From NCBI GenBank assembly GCA_019636445.1, contig JAHBXO010000001.1, positions 328,434-392,433 on the forward strand: a stretch of 64,000 nucleotides of DNA, written 5' to 3'. The notes under the pieces are model-generated. The model saw only the letters and a list, made by a program, of their open reading frames with translations. It did not search any database and was not told where the DNA came from. This document shows, piece after piece, positions 23,228-36,812 of this stretch (positions are counted from its first letter, which is position 1; each line of letters opens with the position of its first letter). The DNA is from Gemmataceae bacterium (GTDB lineage: Bacteria; Planctomycetota; Planctomycetia; Gemmatales; Gemmataceae). The position numbers and the translations under genes are program-made.

Positions 23228-24874
23228 ATGCCGAATCGTCGCGAGCTGTTTGCCGCCGTCGCCGGGCTTGGTGTCGGCGGGGCCGTGTTCCAGCGCGCCG
23301 TCGTCGCATCGGCGCAGGAGGCGGCGAAGAAGCCGACGGGGGTGACGGCGGAGATGGTGAAGCACGCCGAGTGGATCGCCGGCATCGAACTCACGGACGC
23401 CGAACGGACCCGCGTGGCGGTTACGCTCGCGCGCACGCTGGCCGGCATGAAACGCTCCGAGGCGATCGCGCTCGGCAACGACACGCTGCCCGCGATCCAG
23501 TTCAACCCCGCGCCCGGCCTACCGCCCCACGCGGGACCGACCGGCACCGTGACGGCCCCGGCCGGCGAGGCGAAGAAGCCGGAATCCCCCGACGATCTCG
23601 CCTTCGCCCCGCTCACGACGCTGCAAAAACTCCTCAAATCCAAAGCGATCTCCTCCGTTGAACTGACCAAGCTCTACCTCGAACGGCTCAAGAAATACGA
23701 TCCGCTCCTCAAGTGCGTCGTGACGTTCACGGACGAACTCGCGCTGAAGCAGGCCGAGGCGGCCGACAAGGAGATCGCGGCCGGGAAATGGCGCGGCCCG
23801 CTCCACGGCATCCCGTGGGGGGCGAAGGACCTCATCGCCTACCCCGGCTACAAGACGACGTGGGGCGCCGCCCACTTCAAGGACCAGACGCTCGACGCGA
23901 AGGCGACCGTGGCGAAGAAGCTCGAAGACGCCGGCGCCGTCATGGCGGCCAAGACCACGCTCGGCGCGCTCGCGCTCGGCGACCAGTGGTTCGGCGGCAT
24001 GACGCGCAACCCCTGGAACCCGAAGCAAGGCTCCAGCGGCTCGTCCGCCGGCAGTGCCAGCGCCGTCGCCGCCGGCCTCGTCGGCTTCGCCATCGGCAGC
24101 GAGACCCTCGGCAGCATTGTCTCCCCCAGCACGCGCTGCGGCGTCACGGGGCTGCGACCGACCTTCGGCCGCGTCAGCCGCGCCGGCTGCATGGCGCTCT
24201 CGTGGACGATGGACAAGCTCGGCCCGATGGCGCGCTCCGTCGAGGACTGCGCGCTGGTCTTCGGCGCGATCCACGGCGCGGACCCCGCCGACCCGACGAG
24301 CGTGAGCCGGCCGTTCGAGTGGCCGGGGAAGAAGCCGATCAAGGAGATCCGCGTCGGCGTCTTCAACGAGACGCCCCAAGAGGTATTGAAAACATTGGAC
24401 GGCCTCGGCGTGAAGATCGTGCCGATGACGCTGCCGAACGAGGCCTACGCCAGCACGATCAGCAACGTCATCCTTGATTGCGAGTGCGCGGCGGCGTTCG
24501 ACGAGATCACCCGCGCCGGCGTCGGCGAGGAGGGCCACGGTCCGTTCTGGGCGAACACCTTCCGTTCCTACCGGTTCGTCTCGGCGGTCGATTACATCAA
24601 AGCCAACCGCCTGCGCACGAAGCTGATGCAGGCGATGGCGAAGGCGATGGAGGAAGTCGATGTGTACGTCGGCGGCAACGACCTGGTGCTGACGAACCTG
24701 ACCGGTCACCCAACGGTGTGTATGCCGAACGGCTTCACGAAGCTCGGCGACGCGAAGGTGCCAACGGCGATCACGTTCACGGGAAAGCTGTACGGCGAAA
24801 CGGAACTTCTCACGCTGGCGAAGGCCTATCAGGACGCCACCGGCTACCACACGGAACGTCCGCCGCTCGCGTAA
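23228..24874 (+). CDS. exported amidase (amidase-signature family)
   Basis: 548 residues. MPNRRELFAAVAGLGVGGAVF resembles a twin-arginine leader. The amidase-signature core starts near residue 130: Lys200 in GIPWGAKDLIAYPG, the Gly/Ser-rich GSSGSSAGSASAVAAG (268-283) with the cis-Ser, and the nucleophile Ser296 in SETLGSIVSPS form the Ser-cisSer-Lys triad. It should hydrolyse an amide bond, perhaps outside the cytoplasm. The C-terminal FTKLGDAKVPTAITFTG block is typical. It is transcribed with the dehydratase upstream and the deacylase 25 nt downstream. Confidence 0.9.
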   Translation: MPNRRELFAAVAGLGVGGAVFQRAVVASAQEAAKKPTGVTAEMVKHAEWIAGIELTDAERTRVAVTLARTLAGMKRSEAIALGNDTLPAIQFNPAPGLPPHAGPTGTVTAPAGEAKKPESPDDLAFAPLTTLQKLLKSKAISSVELTKLYLERLKKYDPLLKCVVTFTDELALKQAEAADKEIAAGKWRGPLHGIPWGAKDLIAYPGYKTTWGAAHFKDQTLDAKATVAKKLEDAGAVMAAKTTLGALALGDQWFGGMTRNPWNPKQGSSGSSAGSASAVAAGLVGFAIGSETLGSIVSPSTRCGVTGLRPTFGRVSRAGCMALSWTMDKLGPMARSVEDCALVFGAIHGADPADPTSVSRPFEWPGKKPIKEIRVGVFNETPQEVLKTLDGLGVKIVPMTLPNEAYASTISNVILDCECAAAFDEITRAGVGEEGHGPFWANTFRSYRFVSAVDYIKANRLRTKLMQAMAKAMEEVDVYVGGNDLVLTNLTGHPTVCMPNGFTKLGDAKVPTAITFTGKLYGETELLTLAKAYQDATGYHTERPPLA

Positions 24875-24899
24875 TCCCACCCTCACCCGGAGTCCGCCC

Positions 24900-25910
24900 G
24901 TGCCGTCCCCGATCCGTTGCGATGTCGATTTCACGAAGCCCGGCAAACAGCTCGGCCATCTCTTCATTCCCTATTCGCACAACCTCGGCGGCTGGGCGAA
25001 CCTCATGGTGCCGATCTGCACGATCGGCAACGGCACCGGTCCGACGGCGCTCGTGCTCGCCGGGAACCACGGCGACGAGTACCCGGGTCAGGTCGCCGTG
25101 ATGAAGCTGCTCCGCGAGTTGAAGATGGAGGACGTGAGCGGACGGCTGATCCTCATTCCAACGCTGACGATGCCGGGGGCGAAGGCGGCCACGCGGCTCT
25201 CGCCGTTGGACGGGAAGAACTTCAATCGCAGCTTCCCCGGCAACCCGGCCGGGACCGTCAGCGAGATCCTCGCCCACTACCTCACGACGGTTCTCTTCCC
25301 GCTCGCGGACCTCGTCATCGACATCCACACCGGCGGCCGCAGCGTGGACTTCGTGCCCTGCGCGCACATGCACCTCGTGCCGGCTGGTCCGCAACGGCAG
25401 GCGATGCTCGCCGGCACCGAGGCGTGGAACTCGGAGTTCTGCTTCCTCTACGCCGACATTGCCGGCACGGGCCTGCTCCCGGTCGAGGCGGAGAATCAGG
25501 GGAAGATCGTCGTGACGACCGAGATGGGCGGCAGCGAGAATGTGACGGCGCAGGTTCATCACCTCACGCAATCCGGCCTGCGGAACGTGCTGACGCATTC
25601 CGGCGTGTTGAAGGGGACGGTGGTCCCGCGTCCCGCGCCGGCGCGCTGGGTGCAGGCGCTGCATGTGGACGACTATCGCTTCGCGCCGGAGTCCGGGGTG
25701 TACGAGAACGTCGTGCCGCTCGGTGAAGCCGTGACCGCAGGCCAGACCGTCGGCCGCATCCACTTCCTCGAACGGCCCGACCGCGAGCCGCTCGAGGTGA
25801 AGGCCCTGTCCGCCGGCATCCTGATCGCGACGCGCGCGCCCTCGATCGTCGGACAGGGGGATTGCGTGGCGTGCATCGCCCACGAAGTCGATCCGCGAAC
25901 GTTACCGTGA
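24900..25910 (+). CDS. succinylglutamate desuccinylase/aspartoacylase-family deacylase
   Basis: 336 residues. Zinc-carboxypeptidase-like fold: GNHGDEYPGQ (His57/Glu60) and DLVIDIHTGG (His143) are the zinc ligands, and GKNFNRSFPG binds the substrate carboxylate. The family includes AstE, aspartoacylase and the N-acetyl-diaminobutyrate deacetylase DoeB, to which the long C-terminal beta-barrel (ALHVDDYRFAPESGVYE...GRIHFLERP) is most like. It would remove an acyl group from an N-acyl amino acid. The start is taken as GTG at 24900. Confidence 0.87.
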   Translation: MPSPIRCDVDFTKPGKQLGHLFIPYSHNLGGWANLMVPICTIGNGTGPTALVLAGNHGDEYPGQVAVMKLLRELKMEDVSGRLILIPTLTMPGAKAATRLSPLDGKNFNRSFPGNPAGTVSEILAHYLTTVLFPLADLVIDIHTGGRSVDFVPCAHMHLVPAGPQRQAMLAGTEAWNSEFCFLYADIAGTGLLPVEAENQGKIVVTTEMGGSENVTAQVHHLTQSGLRNVLTHSGVLKGTVVPRPAPARWVQALHVDDYRFAPESGVYENVVPLGEAVTAGQTVGRIHFLERPDREPLEVKALSAGILIATRAPSIVGQGDCVACIAHEVDPRTLP

Positions 25911-25935
25911 AGTTCTTGCGCGGGATGAATTGTCG

Positions 25936-25964
25936 TTGCATTCCGCGCGGCGCCCGACTATAAG
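25936..25964 (+). promoter_or_regulatory. candidate sigma-70-type promoter
   Basis: TTGCAT (25936-25941), 17-nt spacer, TATAAG (25959-25964), about 65 nt before the start of the small secreted protein at 26031. Good spacing and box matches make it one of the clearer promoters in the window. Confidence 0.6.
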
Positions 25965-26030
25965 TTCTTTAATCGGGTAACGGCGCCATGTCGGCGGCCG
26001 AACCCGTTCACCGCCCCGGAGAATCCCCCA

Positions 26031-26372
26031 ATGCGTTCGCTGTTCGCACTGGCCATCGGTCTGACCGCCCTCTCGTTCGGCCTCGTCGCCGTCGCCGAAG
26101 AAAAGAAGGCCGACAAGAAGGCCGAGACCAAGAAGCTCGAAGGCAAGCTGACCTGCACCAAGTGCGCCCTCCAGGAAACCGACAAGTGCGGCCACGCGCT
26201 CAAGGTCAAGGACGGCGACAAGGAAGTGATCTACTACCTCGACGACAAGGGCGGCGCCGAGAAGTACCACGGCAAGGTCTGCAAGGAAGACAAGGACGCG
26301 ACCGTCGAAGGCAAGGTCGTGGAGAAGGACAAGAAGAAGCACATCCAAAGCCCGAAGGTCACGGTCAAGTAA
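26031..26372 (+). CDS. small secreted DUF6370-like protein
   Basis: 113 residues with a signal peptide (ALAIGLTALSFGLVAVAEE). The mature part is Lys-rich and holds CTKCALQETDKCGHALKVKDGDK and HGKVC, a cysteine pattern I associate with DUF6370, a small planctomycete secreted family. The cysteines could bind a metal or form disulfides. Own promoter and terminator; monocistronic. Confidence 0.75.
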   Translation: MRSLFALAIGLTALSFGLVAVAEEKKADKKAETKKLEGKLTCTKCALQETDKCGHALKVKDGDKEVIYYLDDKGGAEKYHGKVCKEDKDATVEGKVVEKDKKKHIQSPKVTVK

Positions 26373-26394
26373 CCTCGGCCGGATCCCACGCGAA

Positions 26395-26424
26395 CGCCGC
26401 CCGTACGGGCGGCGTTTTCGTTTT
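26395..26424 (+). terminator. rho-independent terminator
   Basis: CGCCGCCCGT/ACGGGCGGCG palindrome (26395-26414) followed by TTTTCGTTTTC. It lies between convergent genes. Confidence 0.85.
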
Positions 26425-26431
26425 CGGGGCT

Positions 26432-26743
26432 TTAGATCTCGATCTCCGGCCAGGCGATCGGCACCACGAAGATCTTGCCGTCGCCGATGCGCCCGGTGCG
26501 GGCCACGCGGGCGATGCCTTCGGCGATTTCGTCCCGGCGAGCGGCGGGCACCCACGCGGCGATCTCCACCTTCGGCAGGTACGCGGTGCTGTACTCGCTG
26601 CCGCGATAGCGGTCGAGGTAGCCCTTCTGCCGGCCGTAGCCCTTCACCTCGCGCACGACGCACGCCGACACGCCGAACTCCGCGAGTGCCGCCAGCACGG
26701 CCTCGGCGCGGAACGGCTTCACGATCGCGATCAGTTCCACCAT
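26432..26743 (-). CDS. PII-type signalling protein, short C-terminus
   Basis: 103 residues from the ATG at 26743. It matches GlnB/GlnK through MVELIAIVKPFRAEAVLAAL, YGRQKGYLDRYRGSEYSTAYLPKVEI and TGRIGDGKIFV. Tyr51, the uridylylation site of the T-loop, is kept, as is the B-loop (83-90). The usual C-loop with its ATP-contacting arginines (RIRTGE, about 101-106) is missing: the protein ends WPEIEI. It lies directly after a Ser/Gly-rich lipoprotein and a DUF350 gene rather than amtB. It may sense ATP/ADP and 2-oxoglutarate differently. Confidence 0.88.
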   Translation of the reverse strand: MVELIAIVKPFRAEAVLAALAEFGVSACVVREVKGYGRQKGYLDRYRGSEYSTAYLPKVEIAAWVPAARRDEIAEGIARVARTGRIGDGKIFVVPIAWPEIEI

Positions 26744-26745
26744 GC

Positions 26746-27282
26746 TCAACTCCCCGCCGACGACGCCGAACCGCCGAACCCGCCCCGGCTGACCGACCCG
26801 CCGAAGAAGCTGCCGGACGACTTCGACGGCGCCGAACTGCTGCCCGGCCGCGAACCGCCGAAGTAGGTCGATCCGGTATTCACCGGACCGGAACGATACG
26901 AGGACGACGACCCGTAGCTGGAATAGCTGGACGAGCGGCTGGAGAGCAGCCACGGCCACCAGCTCCCGCCGGAGCGGTAGTAGCGCGTGCCGGAGGACGA
27001 CGAGTAGACGGTGCCCGGCGGCGCGACGGCGTTGCCGTTCTCGTCGAACTGGATCGGCTTGCCGCTGGCGTCGTACGCCGTCTGCGCCGGCGAGCGTTTG
27101 CCGTTCTCGTCCATCTTCCATTCCTTGGCGATCGGCTTCCCCTGCGCGTCGTACCACGGCGGGTCGTAGGGTAGGCGCGCCTCCGTGCCATCGCGCCGCC
27201 CGCAGCCGGCGCAGATGCACGTCGAGAAGGCGAGAATGCTCCCGCCCAGGAGCAGCAGGTTGATCGTTCGGCTCTTGCGCAT
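26746..27282 (-). CDS. Ser/Gly/Tyr-rich lipoprotein
   Basis: 178 residues from the ATG at 27282. The leader [20 protein letters not shown] contains lipobox-like cysteines. A middle section with tetrad-like [19 protein letters not shown] / [15 protein letters not shown] repeats is followed by a low-complexity Ser/Tyr/Gly tail ([19 protein letters not shown]...[15 protein letters not shown]). It probably sits on a membrane surface. It ends 2 nt before the PII start and begins 5 nt after the DUF350 gene, a tight three-gene operon. Similar Ser-rich tails occur beside DUF350 genes in other bacteria. Confidence 0.75.
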   Translation of the reverse strand: MRKSRTINLLLLGGSILAFSTCICAGCGRRDGTEARLPYDPPWYDAQGKPIAKEWKMDENGKRSPAQTAYDASGKPIQFDENGNAVAPPGTVYSSSSGTRYYRSGGSWWPWLLSSRSSSYSSYGSSSSYRSGPVNTGSTYFGGSRPGSSSAPSKSSGSFFGGSVSRGGFGGSASSAGS

Positions 27283-27287
27283 GGCGG

Positions 27288-27539
27288 TTATCCGGCGATG
27301 GCGCGGGAGACGATCAACGCGATGCCGAGGAGCAGCGCGCCGACGACGACTCCCACGGCCATGTTCTTGTCCGCGAGTTCCTTTTCGAGATCGACGCGCG
27401 GGGTGACCAGTTCGAAGATCTTGAAACCGATCACGAGCAGGGCGATGCCGAGCAGGCCGAACGCCGACGCCGCGCCGAGCGACATCTCGAATGTCTGGGG
27501 ATGCCACGGAAGGAAGATCGGATCATTGGCGAACAGCAT
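27288..27539 (-). CDS. DUF350 membrane protein
   Basis: 83 residues from the ATG at 27539 (an in-frame ATG 66 nt earlier is less likely). Two transmembrane helices, [20 protein letters not shown] and [20 protein letters not shown], flank [18 protein letters not shown]. This is the DUF350 (YjfL-like) unit, here single rather than the usual tandem. Function unknown. First gene of the operon with the lipoprotein and PII-type gene. Confidence 0.85.
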   Translation of the reverse strand: MLFANDPIFLPWHPQTFEMSLGAASAFGLLGIALLVIGFKIFELVTPRVDLEKELADKNMAVGVVVGALLLGIALIVSRAIAG

Positions 27540-27723
27540 GGTTTGGCTCCGGATGGGGATTCGTGCGAGGGTATCCGGGATTGCGGCGGAGTTCAACGCC
27601 GCCATCGGTTTTTTCCTGCCGTCCGGCTGTCAGTTTGACAGGGGGAACGTCGAATTTCCGCCGGATTTCTCCGATTATCGAATGGCACGCCTCTTGCTCT
27701 GTTTGGATTCGGAGGCCCACACC

Positions 27724-30323
<2,600 letters not shown>

Positions 30324-30327
<4 letters not shown>

Positions 30328-30596
30328 GCCGTCAGGGTCGGCGGATCGCCCTTTCGCGGTGGAGCGGCGGGGCGATCGATCGGTTCGATGCGCGAGATCA
30401 GACGGCAGTCGATTTTGATGGTCCGCTGGAACCCTTCGACTTCGGACACGCGTTCGAGTCCGACGACGACCGATGTCAGAAGTACGATGCACTGATCGGG
30501 ATGAACGACGTCGTAACTCGTGCCATCGACGACGTGCATCCGGAACGGTTCAAACGGGATTTGTCGAATTTCGGAGACGATTTCGTTCGGAGCCAT
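30324..30596 (-). CDS. 90-residue planctomycete protein, paralogue A
   Basis: 90 residues from the ATG at 30596, with AAGGAGGAAGA before it. Sequence [20 protein letters not shown] then [20 protein letters not shown] and [13 protein letters not shown]. More than half its residues are identical by eye to paralogue B (31742-32014), which is also exactly 90 long. It contains the PFxPF...DGxxYxVxHPxxC pattern of small, uncharacterised planctomycete proteins. The two copies flank the NHL-repeat gene. Function unknown. Confidence 0.8.
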
Positions 30597-30768
30597 CGTT
30601 CTTCCTCCTTCGACCATCCTATCGTCGGTCCCTCGATTTTCCTACGCTCATCCGTGCCGAATCCGAGTGTGAATCGCATCGCCGAAGATCAAGAATCGGG
30701 GCAAGCCCGATTGACCCGAAGTCGTCGATCCTCCATCGTGAAGGGTATCCGGCCTTCGGTTCCCCTCC

Positions 30769-31734
30769 ATGAAATTGCTCGCATTCCTGGTTCTCCTTTC
30801 GTCGCCCCTGGTCGCCGCCGAGCCGAGGTTTGTCTTGGAATGGGGTGAGCGGGGGACGAAGCCCGGGCAGTTCCATTCGCCGATCCACATCGCCATCGGT
30901 CCGAAGGATGAAGTGTTCGTCGCGGACCTGAACAACGCCCGCGTTCAGCGATTCACGACGGAAGGGAAGTTCGTCGCGGAGTTCGAATTGCCGATCGATC
31001 AACCGCCTCGGAAATCGACAATGGTCGGCGGCTTCGCGGTGGACGGCGAACACCTGTACGTCGCCTACATGATCCAGCACAAGCTCGGCGTCTTCACGCA
31101 CGCCGGGAAGCCGGTGCGCGAATGGGGGAAGAAGGGCACCGGCGATGGCGAGTTCCACCAGCCCGGCGGGATTCTGCTGCGGAAGGACGGCACGATCCTC
31201 GTCGTCGATCAGTGCAACCACCGTGTGCAGGTGTTTGATTCGAAGGGGAAGTTCCTGCGGAAGTGGGGCCGTCACGGATCGCAGCCGGGACAGTTTGGTG
31301 GCCTTGAGCCGGCCGGGTCGCGCTTTGCGGGGCCGCACTTCCTCGCGCAGGATTCGAAAGGGCGGCTTTACACGACTGAAGGCGTGCTCGGCCGTATCCA
31401 GCAGTTCGACGCCGATGGGAAGCCCCTCGCCGCGTGGGGCAGCAAGACGGCGGAGCCGGGGGCCTTCGGCGAGTACACGTTCGGCATGTTGAAGAATACT
31501 TTTGGTCCAATCGGCGTGTTCGTCGACGCGAAGGACCACGTCTGGGTCAGCAGCCTGAACGACCGCGTGCAGGCGTTCACTCCAGAGGGGAAGTTCCTAC
31601 TGAAGTTGGACGGGAACAGTACCAAGGACGACAAGTTTCTCCACCCGCACGGGATGGCGCAGGACGGCGCGGGCAATTTCTACGTCGCCGACGCCGGTCA
31701 CCAGCGGATCGTGAAGTTCGCGATGGGGAAGTAA
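30769..31734 (+). CDS. secreted NHL-repeat beta-propeller protein
   Basis: 321 residues with a signal peptide (LLAFLVLLSSPLVAAEP). About five to six NHL blades: GQFHSPIHIAIGPKDEVFVADLNNARVQRF, FHQPGGILLRKDGTILVVDQCNHRVQVFD, GPIGVFVDAKDHVWVSSLNDRVQAF, HPHGMAQDGAGNFYVADAGHQRIVKF. These form a propeller for binding. Surface or periplasmic; ligand unknown. It lies between the two 90-residue paralogues, both on the opposite strand. Confidence 0.9.
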   Translation: MKLLAFLVLLSSPLVAAEPRFVLEWGERGTKPGQFHSPIHIAIGPKDEVFVADLNNARVQRFTTEGKFVAEFELPIDQPPRKSTMVGGFAVDGEHLYVAYMIQHKLGVFTHAGKPVREWGKKGTGDGEFHQPGGILLRKDGTILVVDQCNHRVQVFDSKGKFLRKWGRHGSQPGQFGGLEPAGSRFAGPHFLAQDSKGRLYTTEGVLGRIQQFDADGKPLAAWGSKTAEPGAFGEYTFGMLKNTFGPIGVFVDAKDHVWVSSLNDRVQAFTPEGKFLLKLDGNSTKDDKFLHPHGMAQDGAGNFYVADAGHQRIVKFAMGK

Positions 31735-31741
31735 CGGAGCG

Positions 31742-32014
31742 TCAGGCGTTGAGTGTTGGCGGGTCCCGCGGTTCGACAGGATTGGGTTCCCGCGGGATCG
31801 GTTGAAGCCGCGAGATCAACCGGCAATCGATCTTGACGTAGTTCTCCAAGGCGTCCGGTTGATTCGGACTCGGCAATCCGACGATCACGGCGGTTAGCAG
31901 GACCATGCATTGATCGGGGTGATTCACACGATAGCTCGGCCCGTCCACGACGAACATCTCGAAGGGCGTGAACGGTGTCCGTCGCAACTCGGCGACAATA
32001 TCGTTCGGGGCCAT
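31742..32014 (-). CDS. 90-residue planctomycete protein, paralogue B
   Basis: 90 residues from the ATG at 32014, with GGAGGAATT before it. MAPNDIVAELRRTPFTPFEM, VVDGPSYRVNHPDQCMVLLT and [13 protein letters not shown] align without gaps over the first two thirds with paralogue A (30324-30596). It begins 26 nt after the serine hydrolase gene (stop at 32044, same strand), so it is probably in that transcript. Function unknown. Confidence 0.8.
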   Translation of the reverse strand: MAPNDIVAELRRTPFTPFEMFVVDGPSYRVNHPDQCMVLLTAVIVGLPSPNQPDALENYVKIDCRLISRLQPIPREPNPVEPRDPPTLNA

Positions 32015-32043
32015 CGGTAATTCCTCCGCCCTTATTTTATCAA

Positions 32044-33135
32044 TTATTTCTTCTCCCGCAGTGCCGAGAAGATCGCCGTGCTGATCGCCGTCGGGCTGGC
32101 GTGGCGGCAGTTCGTCAGGACCACGACGGCCTGCTTTGCCTTCGGGTAGAGTACCATCCGCGAGGTCGCTTCGGGCTGCGATCCGTTGTGGCCGACGCGC
32201 AGGCCGCCTTGCTCGTCCACCGTGAAGCCGAGGCCCCAGGTGGTGAGCTTGCCGTCGGCGGTCTTCTGCCGTTCCCACATCGTCGCTTCAGTCGCCTTCG
32301 AGACGAGCTGGCCGTCGAGCAACCCCTTTGCCCAGCGGGCGAAATCGGCGACGTTCGACTTGTACCCGCCGGCGCCGTGCTTCCAGTCGTGCGCCTCCTC
32401 GGGGGCCGGCACGACTTCGCCCTTCGCGCTCTTGAGATAACCTTTGGTCCAGTGCTTCTGACCGTTCGTTGTCCCATCGCGTTCCAGCGACGGGAGGCCG
32501 AGCGGCTTCGCGATCCGGTTCATGAGCTGGTCGTGGTACGGCTCCTTCCCGGCCCGCTGGATCACGGCACTCAGCAGGATGTACGCGTACGACGAATAGT
32601 CCACCTTCTCGCCCGGTTTGAAGATGAGCGCCGACCGGTTGAACTTGTCGAGCGAATGAATCGGGTCGAGGAACGGATTCTTCTCGGTGTAGGCCCTCAC
32701 TGTCGGTACGATCGTTCCGTTCGAGTAGTGCGGGATTCCGCTCTGGTGACAGAGCAGGTGCCGCGTCGTGATTTTCGCCCCCTTGTCCGGGAACTCCGGC
32801 ACATACGTCCGCACGTCGGCGTCGAGGTCGAGCTTCTTGGCTTCGACCAGTTGCATCGCCAGCACGGCCGCGAGCGGCTTCGAGTTCGAGGCCCAGTTGA
32901 AGACGGAGTCGACGGTGACGGGTGCCTTCGTCTCGCGGTCGGCAAGGCCGTAGCCCTTCCGGTACACGATCTGGCCCTCGCGGATGATGCCGACGGCGGC
33001 ACCAACGACCTGCTGCTTCTCCATCTCGGCCCGGACGGCCGTATCGACCGCGGTTGCGAGGTTCGCCGGCAACGAATCCTGTGCGAACGCCGGAACCGCG
33101 AACAATAAGCAAGCCGCAAGCATGCGAGGGATCAT
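32044..33135 (-). CDS. secreted beta-lactamase-fold serine hydrolase
   Basis: 363 residues from the ATG at 33135, with a signal peptide (MLAACLLFAVPAFAQ). The class C beta-lactamase/DD-peptidase fold: SNSK in VFNWASNSKPLAAVLA supplies the nucleophile Ser and Lys; YSSYAY the second motif; and VGHNGSQP the HxG-type third motif. Such enzymes (PF00144) include esterases and D-aminopeptidases as well as beta-lactamases; true antibiotic resistance cannot be inferred. Length is normal for the family. Confidence 0.9.
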   Translation of the reverse strand: MIPRMLAACLLFAVPAFAQDSLPANLATAVDTAVRAEMEKQQVVGAAVGIIREGQIVYRKGYGLADRETKAPVTVDSVFNWASNSKPLAAVLAMQLVEAKKLDLDADVRTYVPEFPDKGAKITTRHLLCHQSGIPHYSNGTIVPTVRAYTEKNPFLDPIHSLDKFNRSALIFKPGEKVDYSSYAYILLSAVIQRAGKEPYHDQLMNRIAKPLGLPSLERDGTTNGQKHWTKGYLKSAKGEVVPAPEEAHDWKHGAGGYKSNVADFARWAKGLLDGQLVSKATEATMWERQKTADGKLTTWGLGFTVDEQGGLRVGHNGSQPEATSRMVLYPKAKQAVVVLTNCRHASPTAISTAIFSALREKK

Positions 33136-33178
33136 GGTCCGCTCCGGTGTTCGTTGATGGTGGGACTTCTTGTTCGGG

Positions 33179-33958
33179 TCACGAGTCCGCCCGCGTCCGG
33201 CGGGGCAGTTCGATCCGGGCGCGCCAGCCGCAGCCCCGGCACGCCAGTCGGACGATGCGCGGAAAGCGGTACGCGACGACGCCGCAGCCGAGCGCGGGCA
33301 ACAGCGCGATCGGGAACCAGACGACCGCAAGCCGCGCCATGGCGATGGGAAACTCGGCCCTCAGCAGGACCAAACCCAGGAGGAAGACGACCGCCGACAG
33401 GAAACTGCCGGCCAGGACGAGCAACCGCGCCGGCCAGCCGAGCGCCGGCACGGGGCGCAGGTGGGCGACGGGATGCAGAGGCCGATCGCAAGACGGACAC
33501 GCTTCGGGCATGGTCGGGGTGTCGGCGGCGGTCGCCGGACGCGTCATCGCCGCCAGCGCCGGATCGACGCGCGGGCCGGCGGTGTCGGCCTCGGCCATCC
33601 GCCGCGCCAGCGCGGCCCGGGGATCGTGTCGACTGGTGCGCAGCGCCGACGCGACGAGCTCGCTCGCGTAGTCGGCGTCCATTCCCATGCCCGCCAGTTC
33701 GTCGGCGATGGATTCGGGCGGCGTCTGATAGAAGCGCGCCATGATGAACAGCCGGATGTCGTCGAGCAGTTCGAGCGCGGAGCCGTCGGCCTCGAAGTGC
33801 GCGCGGAGGCTGTCGCCGAGTTCGCCCAGCGACGGATCGGCCGGCGGCGCGGGCGCCTGGAAATCTTCGTCCCGCATTCCGACGCGTGGGTCGCTCACCG
33901 CATCCCCGTTTTGAAGCACGCTCGTTCCGCACAGGATACCGCGTCGGGATCGATCCAT
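33179..33958 (-). CDS. membrane protein with Cys-knuckle motifs, unknown function
   Basis: 259 residues from an ATG at 33958; a GTG at about 33898 or the ATG at 33876 may be the true start because the first 20-30 residues look random. A cytoplasmic helical half (LGELGDSLRAHFEADGSALELLDDIRLFIMARFYQTPPESIADEL) is followed by CPSCDRPLHP, two transmembrane helices (LLVLAGSFLSAVVFLLGLVLL, MARLAVVWFPIALLPALGCGVV) and CRGCGWRARIELP. The paired CxxC motifs could bind zinc. It follows ybeY by 26 nt. Confidence 0.65.
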   Translation of the reverse strand: MDRSRRGILCGTSVLQNGDAVSDPRVGMRDEDFQAPAPPADPSLGELGDSLRAHFEADGSALELLDDIRLFIMARFYQTPPESIADELAGMGMDADYASELVASALRTSRHDPRAALARRMAEADTAGPRVDPALAAMTRPATAADTPTMPEACPSCDRPLHPVAHLRPVPALGWPARLLVLAGSFLSAVVFLLGLVLLRAEFPIAMARLAVVWFPIALLPALGCGVVAYRFPRIVRLACRGCGWRARIELPRRTRADS

Positions 33959-33984
33959 GCAAAAGCGAAATTCCGGCCGACCGG

Positions 33985-34431
33985 TCATGCGCCCCGGTCG
34001 GTGATGTCGGGAAGGTTCAACTTCGCGAGGTATTCCCGCTCCTTCGCGCGCATCTGCCGGGCCGCCTTCGCCGTCGTGTCGTCGTAGCCGCACAGGTGGA
34101 GGCAGCCGTGGACCACGTACAGCAGCAGTTCACGGTCGACCGCGTGGCCGCGGTCGGCGGCGTACTCGGCCGCGACTTCGTAGCCGATCACCACTTCGCC
34201 CTCGAGCGTCTTCGCCTTCGCGCCCGAATAGGGGAAGGTGAGCACGTCGGTCGGCTCATCGTGGTCGAGGAACTGCTTGTTGAGGCGATGGATGTGGGCG
34301 TTGTCGACGAAGGCGAGCCCGACCTTCGCGGCGCGCACGCCCTCGCCTTCGAGCACGGTTTTGGCGGCGGCCTTGAGGGCGGCGAAGTCGAGCGGCTGCT
34401 CGTAGGGGTTGGCGACCTTGACGGTGATCAT
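33985..34431 (-). CDS. ybeY: endoribonuclease YbeY
   Basis: 148 residues. The zinc motif HGCLHLCGYDD (residues about 107-117) is the H-x3-H-x4-(H/D) signature of this rRNA-maturation and 70S quality-control RNase, though the last ligand is Asp where most have His (GYDH). TDVLTFPYSG is also conserved. Length is normal. First gene of a short operon with the Cys-knuckle membrane protein. Confidence 0.95.
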   Translation of the reverse strand: MITVKVANPYEQPLDFAALKAAAKTVLEGEGVRAAKVGLAFVDNAHIHRLNKQFLDHDEPTDVLTFPYSGAKAKTLEGEVVIGYEVAAEYAADRGHAVDRELLLYVVHGCLHLCGYDDTTAKAARQMRAKEREYLAKLNLPDITDRGA

Positions 34432-34602
34432 CGAACTATTTTAGGGAACCGCACGGCGGAACTCCGCGCCGGTTCATAAGATATGCCCATCCTCTCCCGG
34501 ACTCTTCCAGTAACGGCCGTACCCCCGGCCGCCGCGACCTTGCGCGGGGAAGGGGACCCACCATCGTTGGGGTGCCTCATCTCACCCGGAGACGTAGCCG
34601 AA

Positions 34603-36789
<2,187 letters not shown>

Positions 36790-36812
36790 CGGCATTTTTG
36801 GGGAGCAGTGTG

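Noticed and set aside
27540..27723. CIRCE or sigma-32-type heat-shock promoter before clpB
   Set aside because: There is a TTGACA at 27635, but no -10 at proper distance and no CIRCE inverted repeat.
32044..33135. Antibiotic-resistance beta-lactamase
   Set aside because: PF00144-type serine hydrolases include many esterases and peptidases; the third motif is HNG and context gives no support for resistance.
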